A stretch of 19,507 nucleotides of DNA from Anaerobacillus sp. (GTDB lineage: Bacteria; Bacillota; Bacilli; Bacillales; Anaerobacillaceae): the NCBI GenBank assembly GCA_007118195.1, contig SKSA01000135.1:1-19507 (forward strand). Reading direction: 5' to 3'. The notes below the pieces were generated by a model. The model did not search any database. It saw only the letters and a program-made list of their open reading frames with translations, and had not been told where the DNA came from. The position numbers and the translations under genes are program-made. Below are positions 1-8,289 of the stretch, one piece after another; within the stretch, counting starts at the first letter, position 1, and each line of letters starts with the position of its first letter.

Positions 1-15
1 ATACAAAAACCACCA

Positions 16-129
16 TGGCGGCATGCCTGCCGCCACCATCTAGAACGAAAAAGGCGGACGATTTCCTTCACTTCGCCGTGACCTTCTGACGAATCTCAGA
101 TGCTCGTTCACGAAATCATCCACCTTTTT
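16..129 (-). ncRNA. Candidate structured RNA or attenuator-like 3' region of the spoVD transcript
   Basis: Arms 48-65 and 112-129 are inverted repeats of 18 positions with two exceptions. These are C opposite A on the plus strand, hence allowed G-U pairs in minus-strand RNA. Inside the loop are a TCAC/GTGA hairpin (68-71 with 78-81) and a stem between 87-93 and 103-110, giving a three-way-junction-like fold. Further along the minus strand is a perfect 8-bp GC-rich stem (16-23 with 28-35) with a 4-nt loop, followed 8 nt later by a short T run. It could be an unusual terminator, an attenuator before murE, or a palindromic mobile element. I match it to no known RNA family. Confidence 0.35.
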
Positions 130-228
130 TTCATCAAAACTTTCATGACCGTCACCATCTTAATGTAAATGCCGGCCAAACTCTCATAACAGTTCATCAT
201 CACCTAATATCAAAACCACTAAGATAAT

Positions 229-296
229 ACTCCGAAGCGATACTTTCACAACTCAAAACTCAAAACTCTTCACTCAACACTCTTCACTCAAAACTA
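229..296. repeat. Heptamer-phased repeat, copy A
   Basis: On the plus strand ACTC recurs at 251, 258, 265, 272, 279 and 286, with ACTA at 293, so the period is exactly 7 bp. A CCGAAGCGA core (232-240) beside it resembles the cores of copies B and C. The opposing GAGT arm seen in those copies is not evident. It ends about 17 bp from the spoVD stop codon. Confidence 0.75.
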
Positions 297-313
297 AACC
301 ACATAGCTACATT

Positions 314-2248
314 TTAATCGTCACTATTAGATTTGTCACCTAATAAAATACGAATGGTTGAGTATTGTGCTACTTTTAACCCTGGATCAGGCGATTGAGC
401 TAATACTGTATCCCCTTCTCCACTAACATCCAACCTTAATTCGTAGTACGCTTCATTTATTTCTCTTCTTGTTAATCCTACTAAATCAGGAACTTTCACT
501 AAAGGCTGATCCGTCCAGATTCTTTCTTTTTCAATCTGGTTATCACGCTTTTCTACCCCCATAGCTCTTAAGCTATCACCGATGATTTTTCCGACGATTG
601 GTGCAGCTACAACCCCACCAAATTGTACCGTCTCTTTCGGATTATCAATCGCTACATATATGACAATTTGCGGATCATCTGCAGGAGCAAAGCCGATAAA
701 AGAGACAATATGATTATTTTCCAAATAACGTCCACCTACAGCCTTTTGTGCCGTTCCGGTCTTTCCACCGACACGATAACCATCAACGAACGCCCCTTTA
801 CCTGTTCCTTTAGCAACAACGTGCTCTAGGGCGTAACGAACTTGTTCGCTCGTTTCTGCAGAAACCACTCTACGCTTTAACGTTGGTTGCGTTAAATCTA
901 ATGTTTCTCCGGTAAGCGGGTCAATCCACTCTTTTGCGATAAATGGTGTATACAAATACCCACCATTTATCGCAGCTGATACGGCGGTCACTTGTTGCAA
1001 CGGTGTAACCGATACTCCTTGGCCAAAAGCTGTCGTTGCTTGTTCAAGAGGCCCAACTCGGTCGCGACTAAAGAGAATTCCTTTTCCTTCACCTTGTAAG
1101 TCAATCCCCGTTTTTTCCCCAAAACCGAAATCGTCTATATAGTCAAAAAGGCGATCCTTTCCTAACCTTTCCCCTAACACGACAAATCCTGGGTTACAAG
1201 AATTTTGTACAACTTCTAAAAACGTTTGGTGACCGTGACCACCTTTTTTCCAACAGCGAAGTCTGTGACCTGATACTTCTATGTGACCTGGATCATTAAA
1301 TGTATCTTTTTCTAAGTCTACTTCACCTTCTTCAAGAGCTGCAGCCAAAGTAATGATTTTAAACGTTGATCCTGGTTCATATTGCATCCAGACCGGTTTA
1401 TTTTGATTGTACACTTCCGGTGGAACATTCCGGAAATTTTCCGGGTCATAATCTGGCCTGCTTGACATTCCTAAAATTTCCCCAGTATTCGGATTCATCG
1501 CAATTGCAATGGCTCCATCTGGCTTATAAATAGCTTCAGCTATATCAAGCTCACGCTCAATGATCGTTTGAACATTCGTATCGATCGTCAACCTTAAATC
1601 TAACCCATCAACTGGCGGTGTATATTCATCAGCTAAGTTTGGCATTCTATGACCTTTTGCATCAGAGAAAAATGAAACATACCCTTTTTGGCCACTAAGC
1701 CGTTCATCGTAATAAAGTTCAATCCCCGTTAAACCTTGGTTGTCGATCCCTGCAAAACCAAGCACGTGTGACAAGTAGCTTCCAAACGGGTAGTGACGTT
1801 TATTATCTTCGGCAATGTACACACCTGGAATGCCTAACGCCCTAACTTCGGCCGCTAACTCATTACTAATTTTTCTTCCTTCAGGATTAATTCGAACAAT
1901 GGACTCTTTTTTCGTGAGTAACGTATAAACCCTTTGATGGTCCATCCTTAAAACCTTCGCTAATTTTTCAGAATCTTGAGCTGGATTTTGAATTTGCCTT
2001 GGGACAATTAACACCGATGGCGCACTTATATTCGTAGCTAATGGCACTCCATTCCGATCTAATATTTCTCCCCTGTTCGCTTCAAACGGAATATTTCTAC
2101 TCCACGAATCTTCTGCCCGATCGGTTAACTCATTCCCTAACGCAAATTGAACATAGCCTAAGCGTAAAGTAATTACTAAAAAGAATAATAGTCCAAAGGT
2201 CAAAACGAAAACTAAGCGTCTTCGTACAGTAACATTAGAAACACGCAC
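314..2248 (-). CDS. spoVD: Sporulation-specific penicillin-binding transpeptidase SpoVD
   Basis: Class B penicillin-binding protein of 644 residues that cross-links spore cortex peptidoglycan in the mother cell/forespore membranes. One N-terminal transmembrane segment (about 11-33) is followed by a dimerisation domain and a transpeptidase domain. Active-site motifs are STFK (Ser294, Lys297), SCN (350-352) and KTG (496-498). One PASTA domain lies at about 583-637. Cys332 and Cys351 are the two active-site-proximal cysteines known in B. subtilis SpoVD as a disulphide reduced by StoA. The start is GTG at 2248, giving MRVSNVTV as in B. subtilis, with an AAGGGGG ribosome binding site; an ATG 5 bp upstream is out of frame. 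It is the last gene seen of the division/cell-wall cluster and has a sigma-E-like promoter of its own at 2293-2321. Confidence 0.96.
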   Translation of the reverse strand: MRVSNVTVRRRLVFVLTFGLLFFLVITLRLGYVQFALGNELTDRAEDSWSRNIPFEANRGEILDRNGVPLATNISAPSVLIVPRQIQNPAQDSEKLAKVLRMDHQRVYTLLTKKESIVRINPEGRKISNELAAEVRALGIPGVYIAEDNKRHYPFGSYLSHVLGFAGIDNQGLTGIELYYDERLSGQKGYVSFFSDAKGHRMPNLADEYTPPVDGLDLRLTIDTNVQTIIERELDIAEAIYKPDGAIAIAMNPNTGEILGMSSRPDYDPENFRNVPPEVYNQNKPVWMQYEPGSTFKIITLAAALEEGEVDLEKDTFNDPGHIEVSGHRLRCWKKGGHGHQTFLEVVQNSCNPGFVVLGERLGKDRLFDYIDDFGFGEKTGIDLQGEGKGILFSRDRVGPLEQATTAFGQGVSVTPLQQVTAVSAAINGGYLYTPFIAKEWIDPLTGETLDLTQPTLKRRVVSAETSEQVRYALEHVVAKGTGKGAFVDGYRVGGKTGTAQKAVGGRYLENNHIVSFIGFAPADDPQIVIYVAIDNPKETVQFGGVVAAPIVGKIIGDSLRAMGVEKRDNQIEKERIWTDQPLVKVPDLVGLTRREINEAYYELRLDVSGEGDTVLAQSPDPGLKVAQYSTIRILLGDKSNSDD

Positions 2249-2292
2249 GACATAATCCCCCTTATTTAGGTCACATTTGTAGGCTTGTTTGA

Positions 2293-2321
2293 AATGTATG
2301 CTTGTACGAAACGAATTAGAC
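2293..2321 (-). promoter_or_regulatory. Sigma-E-type promoter of spoVD
   Basis: On the minus strand the pbpB-spoVD gap contains GTCTAATT (2321-2314), a 13-nt spacer and CATACATT (2300-2293). The -10 box differs from the sigma-E consensus CATACAAT at one position, and the -35 box resembles the TCATATT type. The spacing fits. The leader to the GTG start would be about 35-40 nt. spoVD is known to be sigma-E controlled in B. subtilis, so the site is where it would be expected. Confidence 0.6.
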
Positions 2322-2327
2322 TAACTA

Positions 2328-4520
2328 TCAATCAATTTTAACAACCTTTTCTTCTTCCACATCATCTATACTCTCTTCTTCAATTTCTCTAACATTAGGT
2401 AAAGCCAGTTCAATAGCTATATAATCTCCTATATTTATACTACTATTTGAAGGAACACTTTGGTTGATTACGAATCCAGCACCTAGTATATTGGCATTTA
2501 AATTTAAAATGTTAGCTAATTTCATCACATCGCGTAGCGACCAGCCTTCTATCGATGGCATATTGTACGAGTTTCCATCTGAACGAATTAGCACTTTTTC
2601 CCCTCGTAAAAGCTTCATACCACTACGAGGTATTTGTTCCTCTACTTTACTACCTGAGCCAATAACATGAACATCCAACCCAGCTTCGATTAAGCTTGTT
2701 TTAATAGTATCAATGTCCATGCCAGTATAATCTTCAAGCGTAAACCCGTCATCGATCATGCTCACATATTCAGCTGTCACTTTAGGCGCTATATTTAAGT
2801 ATTGTAAGCTATGCTTCATTACCGTCGTAAAAATTTGAGACACAGGTGCCGAACCTTGTTCATAAATAGTAATATTCGGTCGGTCTACAGCTACATATAC
2901 AATTACCTGCGGGTCAGACTTAGGTGCAACCCCCATAAATGAATATATATATTGTCCGTGACCACTTAAATACCCTGGGCCATCTGGATTTGAGATTTCT
3001 GCAGTTCCTGTTTTCCCAGCAATTTCGAACCCTTCTATGTAATAAGGCTTTCCAGTCCCGGCTGGAGATGTGACAACAGATTCCATTAAATCTAGCACTT
3101 GTTTAGATGTTTCACTCGAAATCGGATCACCAACAACATTAGGTCCACCATTTTTAACGACTTCGCCTGTATACGGGTTGACAATATGATCAATAATGAA
3201 CGGTTGCATCATTTTCCCTTCATTTGCGATCGCAGTCATCGCTTGAACTTGTTGAATGGGTGTTATTGCTGACCCTTGACCGAATGCTGTTGTAGCTGCA
3301 TCTATTAGGTAGGAATCGGCAATTAAACCAGTCGCCTCATTCGGAAGGTCAACCCCCGTTCTTTCACGAAACCCAAATAGATCAATATACTCATAGAAAC
3401 GGTCAGGTCCTAAATTTTCTAATACGAGCTTAGAAAAAGCAACATTAGAAGATCGTTGGAACCCTTCATCATAAGGGATTTTACCCCACCCTAAACCTTG
3501 GTTATGATCACGAATTCGCCTACCTCCTATTTGGTAACTTCCAGATTGGTAAAGTTCATCTCCGTTATAAATCCCTTCTTCAATCGCGGCTGCTAATGTG
3601 AATATCTTCATTGTTGACCCTGGTTCAAAACGTGAGGAAACGGAATAGTTCATATAATTTGTTATTTGTTCATAAAAATTCGGATTAAAACTAGGCCGAT
3701 TACTCATAGCAAGAATTTCTCCTGATTTCGGATCTGCAACAATCGCCATGATCCGTTCAGGCTCATATTGTTCTTCTACTTGTGTCATCACTTGTTCTAG
3801 CGCCATTTGAATGTTAGTATCAATCGTTAAATAAACATCATATCCATTTTTAGGTACTTCTACGATTTCCTCTATATTAGGAAGTTTGATTCCTCTTCGA
3901 TCACTTAAATATTTTATCGAGCCATCTTCTTTAACTAAATACTCATTTAAGCTACTCTCTAAACCCATTCTCGCTATTGACATATCTCGTTCTGTATAAC
4001 CAATAACGTGCGATGCAAAAGTTTGTTTCGGATAATAACGCCTCGGGTCTTTGCGAAATGTAATTCCCTTTAAACCAAGTTCCTCTATTTCTCTTTTTTT
4101 CTCTAAACTTAAATTTTTCGTTCCAGAACCCAACTCTACTTGGAATCGTCCTTCGGCTGAGAGAAGCCGTTGTAAGTCGTCAACATTTCGATCAACAACC
4201 GGAGCAAGTTTTTCAGCAGTCAATCGCGGATCTTCTACTTTATTACTACTATTTTCATCTAAGATTGCAACAATTGTGTATGAAGGAATCTCTTCGGCTA
4301 GTGAATTACCAAAACGATCATAAATGGTTCCCCTTTTCCCTTCTATCGTAAAGGAGCGCGTCCATCTGTCTTCAGCAAATTGTTGTAGATCTTCTTCGTT
4401 TACTGCTTTCACAACTTGGATATAGGCCACTCTACTTGCCAATAAAAAAAACAATAATAAAAAAACAATTAATAATACCACAGCTCTTAAATTCATTTTA
4501 TTAATATTTAATGTCGCCAA
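2328..4520 (-). CDS. pbpB: Septal class B penicillin-binding protein PBP2B
   Basis: Essential transpeptidase of the division septum, working with FtsW, FtsL, DivIB and DivIC. The 730 residues contain a transmembrane segment at about 12-34, a dimerisation region, and a transpeptidase domain with STMK (Ser302, Lys305), SSN (357-359) and KTG (503-505). Two PASTA domains span about 589-709. The end is a highly acidic tail of about 20 residues (711-730). The start is TTG at 4520, chosen because AAAGGTGAT lies at proper spacing; the in-frame ATG at codon 9 has no ribosome binding site. The cysteine pair of SpoVD is absent, which helps tell the two paralogues apart. It lies between ftsL and spoVD as in other bacilli. 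Confidence 0.95.
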   Translation of the reverse strand: MATLNINKMNLRAVVLLIVFLLLFFLLASRVAYIQVVKAVNEEDLQQFAEDRWTRSFTIEGKRGTIYDRFGNSLAEEIPSYTIVAILDENSSNKVEDPRLTAEKLAPVVDRNVDDLQRLLSAEGRFQVELGSGTKNLSLEKKREIEELGLKGITFRKDPRRYYPKQTFASHVIGYTERDMSIARMGLESSLNEYLVKEDGSIKYLSDRRGIKLPNIEEIVEVPKNGYDVYLTIDTNIQMALEQVMTQVEEQYEPERIMAIVADPKSGEILAMSNRPSFNPNFYEQITNYMNYSVSSRFEPGSTMKIFTLAAAIEEGIYNGDELYQSGSYQIGGRRIRDHNQGLGWGKIPYDEGFQRSSNVAFSKLVLENLGPDRFYEYIDLFGFRERTGVDLPNEATGLIADSYLIDAATTAFGQGSAITPIQQVQAMTAIANEGKMMQPFIIDHIVNPYTGEVVKNGGPNVVGDPISSETSKQVLDLMESVVTSPAGTGKPYYIEGFEIAGKTGTAEISNPDGPGYLSGHGQYIYSFMGVAPKSDPQVIVYVAVDRPNITIYEQGSAPVSQIFTTVMKHSLQYLNIAPKVTAEYVSMIDDGFTLEDYTGMDIDTIKTSLIEAGLDVHVIGSGSKVEEQIPRSGMKLLRGEKVLIRSDGNSYNMPSIEGWSLRDVMKLANILNLNANILGAGFVINQSVPSNSSINIGDYIAIELALPNVREIEEESIDDVEEEKVVKID

Positions 4521-4562
4521 GATTCATCACCTTTAATGCGAAAAACTAGTCCAAAAATCGAA

Positions 4563-4934
4563 CTAGTTTTGCACAACCTTTACATTTTTATCGTTCAATT
4601 CCATTCCAAGCTTATCTTTTGCAATTTTTAAAATTCGATCTGGCGCAGAAAGCTCTGTTACTTGTAAGTGTAGTGCCTCATTATCAGTAGTTTGAGCAGC
4701 TATTGTTCTTTCAAGAGTATGGATTTCTTTATTAACGATATAGATGGAAGCATATGTAGAAATGATGAAGTATGTAGCAAAAACTACCCCTAAAATAGTT
4801 GCAAAATACAAAAAGCGTTCTCCAACTGTGATACGATGCTTACTCGTTTTCTCACTAAGTGTTTTCGTTCGTTGTTGATGCTGTGTATCGCCCGCTATTT
4901 TTTTCCTTTCTAATTGGCGTGCAAGATTGCTCAT
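4563..4934 (-). CDS. ftsL: Cell division protein FtsL
   Basis: Small bitopic divisome protein of 123 residues. A basic cytoplasmic N-terminus (1-40) is followed by one transmembrane helix (about 41-62) and a heptad-patterned extracellular coiled coil (about 66-100) ending in the IAKDKLGM motif typical of Bacillus FtsL. It pairs with DivIC and recruits PBP2B to the septum; in B. subtilis it is unstable and limits division. The ribosome binding site (GGAGG) lies within the last codons of rsmH, and only 3 nt separate the rsmH stop from this ATG, so translational coupling is likely. Identification rests on position and architecture, since FtsL sequences are poorly conserved. Confidence 0.9.
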   Translation of the reverse strand: MSNLARQLERKKIAGDTQHQQRTKTLSEKTSKHRITVGERFLYFATILGVVFATYFIISTYASIYIVNKEIHTLERTIAAQTTDNEALHLQVTELSAPDRILKIAKDKLGMELNDKNVKVVQN

Positions 4935-4937
4935 TCA

Positions 4938-5879
4938 TCAAACCTCCTTTTGTTTTTCTGCTATTCGTAATTTGGCAGACCTCGATCGCTTATTAGTACT
5001 TACTTCTTGATCAGATGGAATAATTGGTTTTCTTGTAATCAATTTCAACGTAGGTTCATAACCCTCAGGAATAACAGGAATATTACGTGGTAATTCCGGA
5101 CCTTTACTCGCCTCTTTAAAAATCGTTTTACAAATTCGATCTTCTAAAGAGTGGAAGGTAATGACAGCGATCCGCCCACCAATCTTCGTCATTTTGATCG
5201 CTCCATTCAAAGCGTCTTCAAAGGCTTGCAACTCATCATTAACAGCAATTCGAATCGCTTGAAATGTCCGCTTCGCAGGATGTCCACCTGTCCTCCTAGC
5301 AGGAGCAGGAATAGCGTCTTTAATAATTTCAACTAACTCCCCTGTTGTTTCAATTCTTTTACTTTCGCGATAAGCTTCAATTTTTCTAGCAATTTGCTTT
5401 GAAAAGCGTTCTTCACCGTATTTAGAGATAATTTTCATTAAATCGTGAAATGACCATTCATTTACGATTTCTTCAGCTGTCAGTGTAGATGATTGATCCA
5501 TCCGCATATCTAATGCAGCATCGTGATGATAACTAAACCCTCGCTCGGCTTCGTCAAGTTGGGGCGATGAAACCCCAAGATCAAATAACACACCGTCTAC
5601 AGCGGTAATCCCTCGATCTGTTAATTCTTCTTTTAAATAACGAAAATTACTTTTAATAATCGTAAACTGACCATCATACTGCTTTAATTTTTCACGAGCA
5701 TGCCGGATCGCTGTATCATCTTGATCAAAAGCAAACAAATGCCCAGAACTCGATAATTGCGACAGAACAAGTTCAGAATGCCCTGCTCCACCAAGAGTAC
5801 AATCAACATAAATGCCATCTTTTTTAATGTTTAACCCTGCTACCGATTCTTCTTTTAATACTGTAATATGATCGAACAT
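4938..5879 (-). CDS. rsmH: 16S rRNA (cytosine1402-N4)-methyltransferase RsmH
   Basis: S-adenosylmethionine-dependent methylase (formerly MraW) that modifies C1402 in the ribosomal P site. The 313 residues include the cofactor loop [12 protein letters not shown] (24-35), the [11 protein letters not shown] motif and the late ITFHSLEDR motif. The open frame extends upstream to a GTG at 5888, but that codon nearly abuts the AGAGG ribosome binding site. The ATG at 5879 has correct spacing and gives MFDHITVL, matching the family's usual start. It lies 98 bp downstream of mraZ and overlaps the translation signals of ftsL. Confidence 0.96.
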   Translation of the reverse strand: MFDHITVLKEESVAGLNIKKDGIYVDCTLGGAGHSELVLSQLSSSGHLFAFDQDDTAIRHAREKLKQYDGQFTIIKSNFRYLKEELTDRGITAVDGVLFDLGVSSPQLDEAERGFSYHHDAALDMRMDQSSTLTAEEIVNEWSFHDLMKIISKYGEERFSKQIARKIEAYRESKRIETTGELVEIIKDAIPAPARRTGGHPAKRTFQAIRIAVNDELQAFEDALNGAIKMTKIGGRIAVITFHSLEDRICKTIFKEASKGPELPRNIPVIPEGYEPTLKLITRKPIIPSDQEVSTNKRSRSAKLRIAEKQKEV

Positions 5880-5977
5880 AATAAACACCTCTTATTCAAA
5901 CTCCTAATCTGTACTTCTATGTTGCAACAAACGAGAGCCGTTTATCCTAACAACCATGGAAATTAGCTAACCAGATT

Positions 5978-6409
5978 TTAAAGATCAAAATCTACAATAC
6001 CTTCAGCAATTTCACTAAATGACTCTTCCGATTCGGCAAAATACTCCTCCCACGTTGATTTACTCCATACTTCAACACGGTTGGAAACGCCAATAACTAT
6101 ACATTCCTTTTCTAACCCCGCATATTGACGTAGCGGTGAAGAAATATTTACTCTACCTTGTTTATCTAACTCACATTCTGTTGCCCCAGAAAAGAAAAAG
6201 CGTGTAAATGCTCTAGCATCTTTTTTTGTAAAAGGTAGAGCTTTTAATTTTTGTTCTAATTGCTTCCATTCACTTTCTGGATAAACGAATAAGCATTGAT
6301 CTAACCCCCGGGTAATAACGAAGTTGGAGCCTAACTCTTCACGGAATTTCGCAGGAATGATCATTCTTCCCTTTTCATCGATTGTATGATGATATTCCCC
6401 CATAAACAT
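5978..6409 (-). CDS. mraZ: Transcriptional regulator MraZ
   Basis: DNA-binding repressor at the head of the division/cell-wall cluster. The 143 residues hold two SpoVT-AbrB-type halves, each with the DXXXR signature: DEKGR at 11-15 and DKQGR at 82-86. The reading frame stays open to 6499. The ATG at 6409 gives [15 protein letters not shown], has a GGGGGAG ribosome binding site and yields exactly the usual MraZ length, so the extension is read-through of the leader. Upstream are three AAAGTGG boxes of the kind MraZ binds, pointing to autoregulation. bshC lies upstream with only a short gap and no clear terminator, so some transcription may come from bshC. Confidence 0.95.
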   Translation of the reverse strand: MFMGEYHHTIDEKGRMIIPAKFREELGSNFVITRGLDQCLFVYPESEWKQLEQKLKALPFTKKDARAFTRFFFSGATECELDKQGRVNISSPLRQYAGLEKECIVIGVSNRVEVWSKSTWEEYFAESEESFSEIAEGIVDFDL

Positions 6410-6427
6410 GTGAAGCTCCCCCTCCCC

Positions 6428-6475
6428 CCACTTTCTACCTCTAAAATACCACATCCCCCCACTTTCTACCACTTT
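6428..6475 (-). promoter_or_regulatory. Putative MraZ operator (three AAAGTGG boxes)
   Basis: On the minus strand AAAGTGG occurs at 6475-6469, 6465-6459 and 6434-6428. The first two are 10 bp apart (one helical turn) and the third is 31 bp from the second (about three turns). A perfect 16-bp direct repeat (6424-6439 and 6455-6470 on the plus strand) carries two of them. MraZ is known to bind tandem repeats of related sequence upstream of its own gene in E. coli and mycoplasmas. The boxes end about 20 bp before the mraZ start codon. Confidence 0.65.
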
Positions 6476-6513
6476 AATTTTTAATATTCTTTCAAACAAA
6501 TAAAAACCCTGCT

Positions 6514-6539
6514 TTTATCACAAGGTTTTCATTCGTCAA
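6514..6539 (-). promoter_or_regulatory. Weak candidate promoter of the mraZ cluster
   Basis: Minus strand: TTGACG (6539-6534) and GATAAA (6519-6514) preceded by TGT, like an extended -10. The spacing is only 14 nt, so this is weak. If real, the MraZ boxes would lie in the transcribed leader. Confidence 0.25.
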
Positions 6540-6573
6540 TTTTTTTTATTAGGTTCTTTTTACTATTTTTTTG

Positions 6574-8202
6574 TCATTTTAAAAAGATTAATTTATGTTT
6601 ATCATTGATCCATAGTGGCAACTCTAATAGTTTTCCTACGAAATCAAAACCGTACTCATTCACGTATTTAACAATATTTAAGCTACGTTCTTGTAATCCA
6701 CCATTTGGTAATAGATTTGAATCAATAAAGTCGAATTTTAAAAGCTCATGTTCATATTTTTGTCGAACACTTTTTTCTATTCTACGAGCTAAAAATGTAA
6801 TTTCTTTTTTTATCATCAACTCATTTTTATGCGCCATGCCTTCTAAACCTTTATCATAAATCGTCACAAGGTCCTTGAGGGGTTGATGAATTTTTTCCAC
6901 ATTACTAAGAACGTCGTGTAGCGTTTCACCAATTTGCTCTTTTTCATCCCAAAAAGATAAACCATTCCGAACAGACGTCGTACCTTCAGTTACAACATCT
7001 TGCGCTAATAAATCAAACTCCAAAAGCACCTTTTCAACCTTTGGTTCGATAATGGTTAACGAATGGCGCGGGATAACCGGCGGCAATTTATAGTTAAACA
7101 AATGAAAAAGTTCTTTTAAAGTGGCCCAATAAGCGACCTCCCCAGGACCCGCTACAAAAGCTAACACTGGCAAAAGAAACTCTTGCATTAACGGTCTCGT
7201 AACAACATTGTTACTGAAAAGATGCGGTTCTTTATCCAAACGTGCTAATAGCTCACTTTCCGAAAAGTTAACTAATCCTTTTTTATCAACAAATGTCCCA
7301 TCCTTAGATTTTTGTAACAGTAATCTCGTCCCATGAAAATGATAAAACAAATGGGCATTGTTTTCACTGCGCTCAATTGGCTCACCATACCCTTCGTTAT
7401 TAAGATCGTTCGCTCCCTTTAAAAACAAGTCATTAACACTGTCATTTTTCTTAATGAGTTGTTTAAAAAACGGAACCTCTACCTTCCTTAATTCTGGATC
7501 ATGAGCATCTAATAATACGATTCCACTATTTTTACATAATTGATGAATAAGAAAGCTAAAAAAATCAGTGTAATTCTCACTTTTTTCAAGCGATTTTTGG
7601 ATCAACTCATTAAGCTTAACAGTATGTTCTGTTTCCTTATTATCACGAAGCACTTCCGCAATGAATTTTGTTAGTGCTTCTTTATCAATATTGATATTAG
7701 AAACAGATTGCTTCAAATCATTTTGTTGCTCTACTTTCCGCTTTAACAATTTTGTAGATTTAACACTATGAATGTGATTAACCTCATCAAAATCGTGATC
7801 CTCTCCGGCAATCCAAAAAATTGGAACTACAGGGATACCCAGCTTTTCTTCTTGCTCTTTGGCTAACTGAACGATTGTAATTATTTTATGTATTGTGTAA
7901 AGCGGACCGGTTAACACACCAGCTTGTTGACCGCCTACAATAGCTACTGAGCTTGGACTTGATAATTTTTCTATGTTAACGATCGTCTCACTTGAACAAT
8001 TATATTTTTGATTAAATGCCAGTAGTCGTTCCGTAATAACACCTCTCTGAAAATTACGCGAAAGTAATTCTTTTGATCTTTCTCTGTAATTATCGGGATT
8101 GTTATATGAGTAGTCAAAAAAAGTTTCAATTTGTGATGAATTCCCAAAATAATCCACCATTAATTTGGAATTTTTCCTATGTTTCATTTCTACGATCTCC
8201 AA
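6574..8202 (-). CDS. bshC: Bacillithiol biosynthesis cysteine-adding enzyme BshC
   Basis: Final enzyme of bacillithiol synthesis, adding cysteine to glucosaminyl-malate; bacillithiol is the main low-molecular-weight thiol besides CoA in many bacilli. The 542 residues (B. subtilis YllA is about 539) show a GGQQAG nucleotide-binding-like loop at 90-95 followed by GPLYTIHK, and GEDHDFDE at 133-140, both family hallmarks. The start is TTG at 8202, giving MEIVEMKHR, which I recall aligning without gaps to the B. subtilis N-terminus, with GAGAGGTGG at good spacing. It has its own candidate promoter at 8290-8319 and lies between DUF3397 and mraZ, its usual position. Confidence 0.93.
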   Translation of the reverse strand: MEIVEMKHRKNSKLMVDYFGNSSQIETFFDYSYNNPDNYRERSKELLSRNFQRGVITERLLAFNQKYNCSSETIVNIEKLSSPSSVAIVGGQQAGVLTGPLYTIHKIITIVQLAKEQEEKLGIPVVPIFWIAGEDHDFDEVNHIHSVKSTKLLKRKVEQQNDLKQSVSNINIDKEALTKFIAEVLRDNKETEHTVKLNELIQKSLEKSENYTDFFSFLIHQLCKNSGIVLLDAHDPELRKVEVPFFKQLIKKNDSVNDLFLKGANDLNNEGYGEPIERSENNAHLFYHFHGTRLLLQKSKDGTFVDKKGLVNFSESELLARLDKEPHLFSNNVVTRPLMQEFLLPVLAFVAGPGEVAYWATLKELFHLFNYKLPPVIPRHSLTIIEPKVEKVLLEFDLLAQDVVTEGTTSVRNGLSFWDEKEQIGETLHDVLSNVEKIHQPLKDLVTIYDKGLEGMAHKNELMIKKEITFLARRIEKSVRQKYEHELLKFDFIDSNLLPNGGLQERSLNIVKYVNEYGFDFVGKLLELPLWINDKHKLIFLK

Positions 8203-8289
8203 ACTATGTCCACCTCTCTTTCTGTGTAAAAAATAAATGGTCGGTTGGTTTGCTGAATGTTTTTTCTGATATTTTCATGAAATAGTTAG

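Larger units (their letters stand above)
1..313. other. Gene-free stretch downstream of spoVD
   Basis: No coding sequence is supported here; the murE gene usual after spoVD is not reached. The stretch holds heptamer repeat copy A next to the spoVD stop, a long imperfect inverted repeat at 48-129 and a GC-rich hairpin at 16-35. By eye, positions 1-180 are richer in G+C than the neighbouring genes. A minus-strand reading from an ATG at 39 runs open to the window edge for 13 codons, but it has no ribosome binding site and does not resemble the start of MurE. Confidence 0.7.

Noticed and set aside
1..39. Start of a minus-strand gene at ATG 39 running off the window
   Set aside because: No ribosome binding site, no likeness to MurE, and it lies over the GC-rich hairpin.
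40..165. Minus-strand open stretch of about 40 codons reading like DGDGHESFDEKKVDDFV
   Set aside because: It follows a stop codon directly, has no ATG in frame and no clear ribosome binding site, and coincides with the long inverted repeat, which explains the sequence better.
6410..6499. 30-residue N-terminal extension of MraZ
   Set aside because: It is read-through of the operator region; the ATG at 6409 gives the exact family length and start.
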